NCBI GenBank assembly: GCA_050256015.1
Contig: JBFWIL010000110.1
Coordinates: 1 to 8,164 of the forward strand
Reading direction: 5' to 3'
Length of the DNA: 8,164 bases
Source: JBFWIL01 sp050256015
GTDB taxonomy: Bacteria > Bacteroidota > Bacteroidia > Bacteroidales > Prolixibacteraceae
A program made the position numbers and the translations under genes. A model generated the notes under the pieces. It saw nothing but the letters and a program-made list of their open reading frames with translations. It did not search any database and was not told the origin of the DNA. Below are positions 5,650 to 8,164 of this stretch, in pieces (the first letter of the stretch is position 1; every line of letters begins with the position of its first letter).

Positions 5650-7062
5650 CTATTTATATGCTTCATTTTGAGTAATCATATCCGGATTTTGTGTAATTAC
5701 TTCTAATGGAATTGGTAATAATAAGTCGTCTTCACTAATAGTAATATTTTTAGTGGAATTTTTAATCACAGTAATTGCTCTGTCTGTGCGGATGAGGTCG
5801 AACCAACGGTGAAATTCACAAGCGAATTCCACTTGGCATTCATGTTCCAAAGCCAGATCAACAGTATTATATTCTGACGGATAACCCTCAGCTCCATAAT
5901 GAGGCAAACCAACACGGTCCCTTACTTCGTTTAGGTATTGCTCATCACCTGTTGCTTCAGTTAACATCAGTAATACATCAGCATATCTTAAAACGATAAA
6001 GTTGTTATCGGCTGCTTCCCTTAGTCCGTCTACTTCTGCATTTTCATCTTTCCATTTGATTGGAAACTTAACTTCCACGAAGCTACCATCGCTTGCAGTA
6101 TATCCGTTTTGAATGGAAAGGTCGCGCCTCGGGTCATCATCCTCATAGGCATTCCATAAATCTGTAGTAACCTGATTATAACCGGCACCCCATGCCGTTA
6201 CTACACGATTATCTACAGGCGTAAACATTGCCCAATACAAACTGTATGGATTAGAGACACCTCCTTCATATTGAATTTCAAAAATTGATTCGGCGCAATT
6301 TTTTTTACTCAAATCCCATAAATCAGCATAAGGCACCAATTCAAATTTATCATATACCTTCTGTAATACGGTTGCAGCCTCAGATTTTTCTCCTATGGTC
6401 AGATAAACCTTCCCCAGAAGAGTATTGGCTGCATCGCTGGTTGCTGCTCCCTCGAACCTCTCGTTTGTCTTGTCTGGCAAATTATCTATGGCAAAGGTCA
6501 GGTCTTCAATAATAAAACCATAGACTTCATTTTTATCTGTTCGACCCGTAGCATAAGCTTCTTCAATGCTTATTGTTTGGTCAACCAACGGAACATCTCC
6601 CCAAGCCCTTACCATATCGAAATAATATAAAGCCCGGAGGAATTTTGCTTCGCCGATTAAGGCATCCCGTGAATCAAATGTAGCTTCTTCTGCATTTGAA
6701 ATAATATTATTAACAATATATATTGCTTCATAATAGTTATTCCAATAATCCAACACCAATTCATTGTCATTGCTCATGGTGTGTTTTTCAAATCCTTCAT
6801 AATCCTGCACTCTCCCTGCACTATTATCGCTATAAGCATTGTCCGACATTAATTCGCCAAAAAAAGAGGGCATGCCTGCCGGATCATAAATGGTATATAA
6901 CGAATTATAAGCAGCCCATAAAGCCGTTGTAATATCGTCTTCCGTTTTGTAAAAATCGTCTTCGTTGGCATTCGAAATGGGAGTCCTGTCCAGGAAGTCT
7001 TCACCACAACCAAAGGCAATCACACTGCATAATAAAATCAGGATATATTTTGCTGTTTTCAT
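5650..7062 (-). CDS. SusD/RagB-family outer-membrane lipoprotein
   Basis: Surface lipoprotein of 470 residues that forms the lid of a SusC-type transporter and captures its substrate, usually a glycan or oligosaccharide. The signal peptide ends in a lipobox at IAFGC with C19 as the lipidated residue. The next residues, GED, are acidic as expected for Bacteroidota surface export. Hallmarks include LDRTPIS (24-30), YWNNYYEAIYIVNNII (106-121), GEAKFLRALYYFDMVRAWGDVPLV (137-160) and AANTLLGKVYLTIGE (211-225, TPR-like). Near the end come IVLRYADVLLMLTEA (356-370), FHRWFDLIRTDRA (417-429) and LLPIPLEVITQNP (448-460). The stretch between TEA and YLNEVR (371-375) looks several residues shorter than I would expect. 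The gene is intact and in the standard SusC-then-SusD order, 133 bases after the susC stop. No hydrolase gene follows, so the substrate cannot be predicted. It is richer in A+T than the dehydratase gene. Confidence 0.95.
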   Translation of the reverse strand: MKTAKYILILLCSVIAFGCGEDFLDRTPISNANEDDFYKTEDDITTALWAAYNSLYTIYDPAGMPSFFGELMSDNAYSDNSAGRVQDYEGFEKHTMSNDNELVLDYWNNYYEAIYIVNNIISNAEEATFDSRDALIGEAKFLRALYYFDMVRAWGDVPLVDQTISIEEAYATGRTDKNEVYGFIIEDLTFAIDNLPDKTNERFEGAATSDAANTLLGKVYLTIGEKSEAATVLQKVYDKFELVPYADLWDLSKKNCAESIFEIQYEGGVSNPYSLYWAMFTPVDNRVVTAWGAGYNQVTTDLWNAYEDDDPRRDLSIQNGYTASDGSFVEVKFPIKWKDENAEVDGLREAADNNFIVLRYADVLLMLTEATGDEQYLNEVRDRVGLPHYGAEGYPSEYNTVDLALEHECQVEFACEFHRWFDLIRTDRAITVIKNSTKNITISEDDLLLPIPLEVITQNPDMITQNEAYK

Positions 7063-7098
7063 CTGTTTATTTTTTTAATTTTTAATGCTCAGATGAAA
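7057..7098 (-). promoter_or_regulatory. hairpin that pairs with the susD start codon
   Basis: On the minus strand TTTCATCTG (7098-7090) pairs perfectly over 9 bp with CAGATGAAA (7065-7057), the segment holding the ATG of the SusD gene. The 24-base loop is almost all A and T and contains the likely ribosome contact region. Folded RNA would hide the start codon. The other gene with the same leader (5220) lacks the upstream arm, so the hairpin is specific to susD. Confidence 0.5.
7060..7081 (-). repeat. 22-base leader repeat, copy 2 (susD)
   Basis: Start codon and A-rich leader of the susD-like gene, identical to 5218-5239. It is a direct repeat in the same orientation about 1.84 kb away, so recombination between the copies would delete the SusD gene and the inverted-repeat structure. 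Confidence 0.75.
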
Positions 7099-7145
7099 CT
7101 TACCATTCGCAAATAATCATGCTCGGGTGTGAGTTAATAATTATT

Positions 7146-7185
7146 TACTCATGGACGTTTCATTTTTCTTGGTTTTATATGAGTA
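7146..7185 (-). promoter_or_regulatory. hairpin just after the susC stop
   Basis: TACTCAT (7146-7152) and ATGAGTA (7179-7185) form a perfect 7-bp inverted repeat with a 26-base loop, starting 10 bases past the susC stop. No strong T run follows on the minus strand, so it is unlikely to be a full terminator. It might set the 3' end of a processed susC message or reduce read-through into susD. Confidence 0.35.
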
Positions 7186-7195
7186 CATCCATTAT

Positions 7196-8164
7196 TTAGA
7201 AAGTAACATTTACGCCGACAGTAGCTACAAATGGCGTGGGATATGCACCATAATCAAATCCAACCAATACCCCGGTCTGGTAAGTACTGCTTTCCGGATC
7301 GTAACCGTTATAATCAGAGAATACATACACGTTTTCCAAGTTCAGATATAGCTTCATTCTGTTGAGCTTTAGTTTGTTTACCAGACCTGAAGGCAAGCTG
7401 TAGCCTAAACGAATATTTTGTATGCGGACAAACGAGCCATCCTCAACCCAATAGTTGGAACCTTGACCCTGCACAGTATTTGCAACTGCTCTGGGTTTAA
7501 ATATTTTACCATTCCCCGGATCGGATTCTGATTTCCAATAGTTGGTTACAACCTTGTATTGATTTCGGTTTCCACCACCGGAATTAGATTTTAGATAGCG
7601 GGCACTGTGGTTCATAATTTCTCCACCGTGAGAGCCTCTTAGCATGATGGATAGTTCCCAACCTTTGAAAGAAAAGTTATTGGTCATTCCCCAGGAGAAA
7701 TCGGGCTGATAATTACCGATGTATGTCCGATCGTCGGAATCGACATTTCCATCCTTGGTTACATCCTTTACTTTGGGGTCGCCCGGCTCACTCCCTTCCC
7801 AAACCGGATATTCACCACTTTCCAGCTCTGCCTGTGACATAATTACACCATCAAAAATGTACCCATAATACATGCCAATTGGTTTCCCAACAGCAGTTCT
7901 GGATGTCATACTACTTACACTAATATCAATTGGGGCATTATTTTCTCCAAGTTTGAGTACTTTATTGCGGTTCGCAGAAATGTTGAAATCGGTTGTCCAG
8001 GAGAACTTACCTGTCAGGTTGTGGGTATTAATATTAAATTCGATCCCTTTATTCTGAAGTTCTCCAACATTGGTCAGAGTTGAAGAAAAACCTGTAAGAA
8101 TCGGAATTGGGACATTCAACAACAGATCATGCGTTTTTGAGTAATAGACATCAGTTGTCAGGTT
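7196..8164 (-). CDS. SusC/RagA TonB-dependent outer-membrane transporter, C-terminal part
   Basis: C-terminal 322 residues of a TonB-dependent transporter that imports the substrate held by its SusD partner. The frame stays open to the window edge, so the start, plug domain and first strands are missing (full proteins are about 1000 residues). Typical SusC features are visible: the opening NLTTDVYYSKTHDLLLNVP with PIPILTGF after it, NVGELQNKGIEFNINTHN, FSWTTDFNISANRNKVLKL, GKPIGMYYGYIFDGV, DGNVDSDDRTYIGNYQPDF and FSFKGWELSIMLRGSHGGE. Near the end come RIQNIRLGYSLP, MKLYLNLENVYVFSDYNGYDPE and the terminal GVNVTF, whose final Phe is the usual barrel-assembly signal. The SusD-like gene follows in the same direction. 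Substrate is unknown. Confidence 0.95.
   Translation of the reverse strand, partial: NLTTDVYYSKTHDLLLNVPIPILTGFSSTLTNVGELQNKGIEFNINTHNLTGKFSWTTDFNISANRNKVLKLGENNAPIDISVSSMTSRTAVGKPIGMYYGYIFDGVIMSQAELESGEYPVWEGSEPGDPKVKDVTKDGNVDSDDRTYIGNYQPDFSWGMTNNFSFKGWELSIMLRGSHGGEIMNHSARYLKSNSGGGNRNQYKVVTNYWKSESDPGNGKIFKPRAVANTVQGQGSNYWVEDGSFVRIQNIRLGYSLPSGLVNKLKLNRMKLYLNLENVYVFSDYNGYDPESSTYQTGVLVGFDYGAYPTPFVATVGVNVTF

Noticed and set aside
1..8164. tRNA, rRNA or CRISPR array
   Set aside because: No cloverleaf-like segments, rRNA-like conserved blocks or regularly spaced repeats were seen in the gaps between genes.

Overview
The window looks like a chromosomal segment from a member of the Bacteroidota, probably Bacteroidales. 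The evidence is a SusC/SusD pair (an outer-membrane nutrient importer family essentially confined to this phylum), an OmpA-family porin of the Bacteroides type, A-rich leaders instead of strong Shine-Dalgarno sites, and two good matches to the Bacteroidota -7 promoter motif TAnnTTTG. I cannot name the species.

Layout. Bases 2-934 (+) are the 3' part of an OmpA-like outer-membrane/peptidoglycan anchor. Bases 1093-2913 (+) are a complete membrane sensor histidine kinase with a Cache-like periplasmic domain and no HAMP domain; no response regulator lies beside it. It converges on a complete CapD/WbpM-type nucleotide-sugar 4,6-dehydratase (2910-4835, -), and the two stop codons overlap in a CTAG. 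A gene-poor stretch of about 800 bases follows (4836-5649). Beyond it, on the minus strand, lie a complete SusD-like lipoprotein (5650-7062) and the C-terminal part of its SusC-like TonB-dependent transporter (7196-8164, continuing past the window).

The left half (porin, kinase, dehydratase) is clearly richer in G+C than the right half: hand counts of two sample 60-base lines gave 33 G+C in capD and 20 in susD. The gene-poor stretch is therefore a boundary between ordinary envelope genes and an accessory nutrient-uptake locus. It holds a small decayed gene (about 5042-5220, -) with a leader identical over 22 bases to that of susD. It also holds a compact structure at 5359-5590: a 10+12 bp interrupted inverted repeat, a promoter motif inside its loop, and a short broken reading frame just beyond it. 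This resembles the transposase-start end of an insertion sequence with read-through protection, and is the most interesting part of the window.

How the genes work together: SusC and SusD would form one importer at the outer membrane, with an unknown substrate. The downstream enzymes that such operons usually carry are missing here and appear to have been replaced by debris. The dehydratase would feed a deoxy-amino sugar into a surface polysaccharide. The kinase senses something in the periplasm, but the sequence does not connect it to either neighbour.
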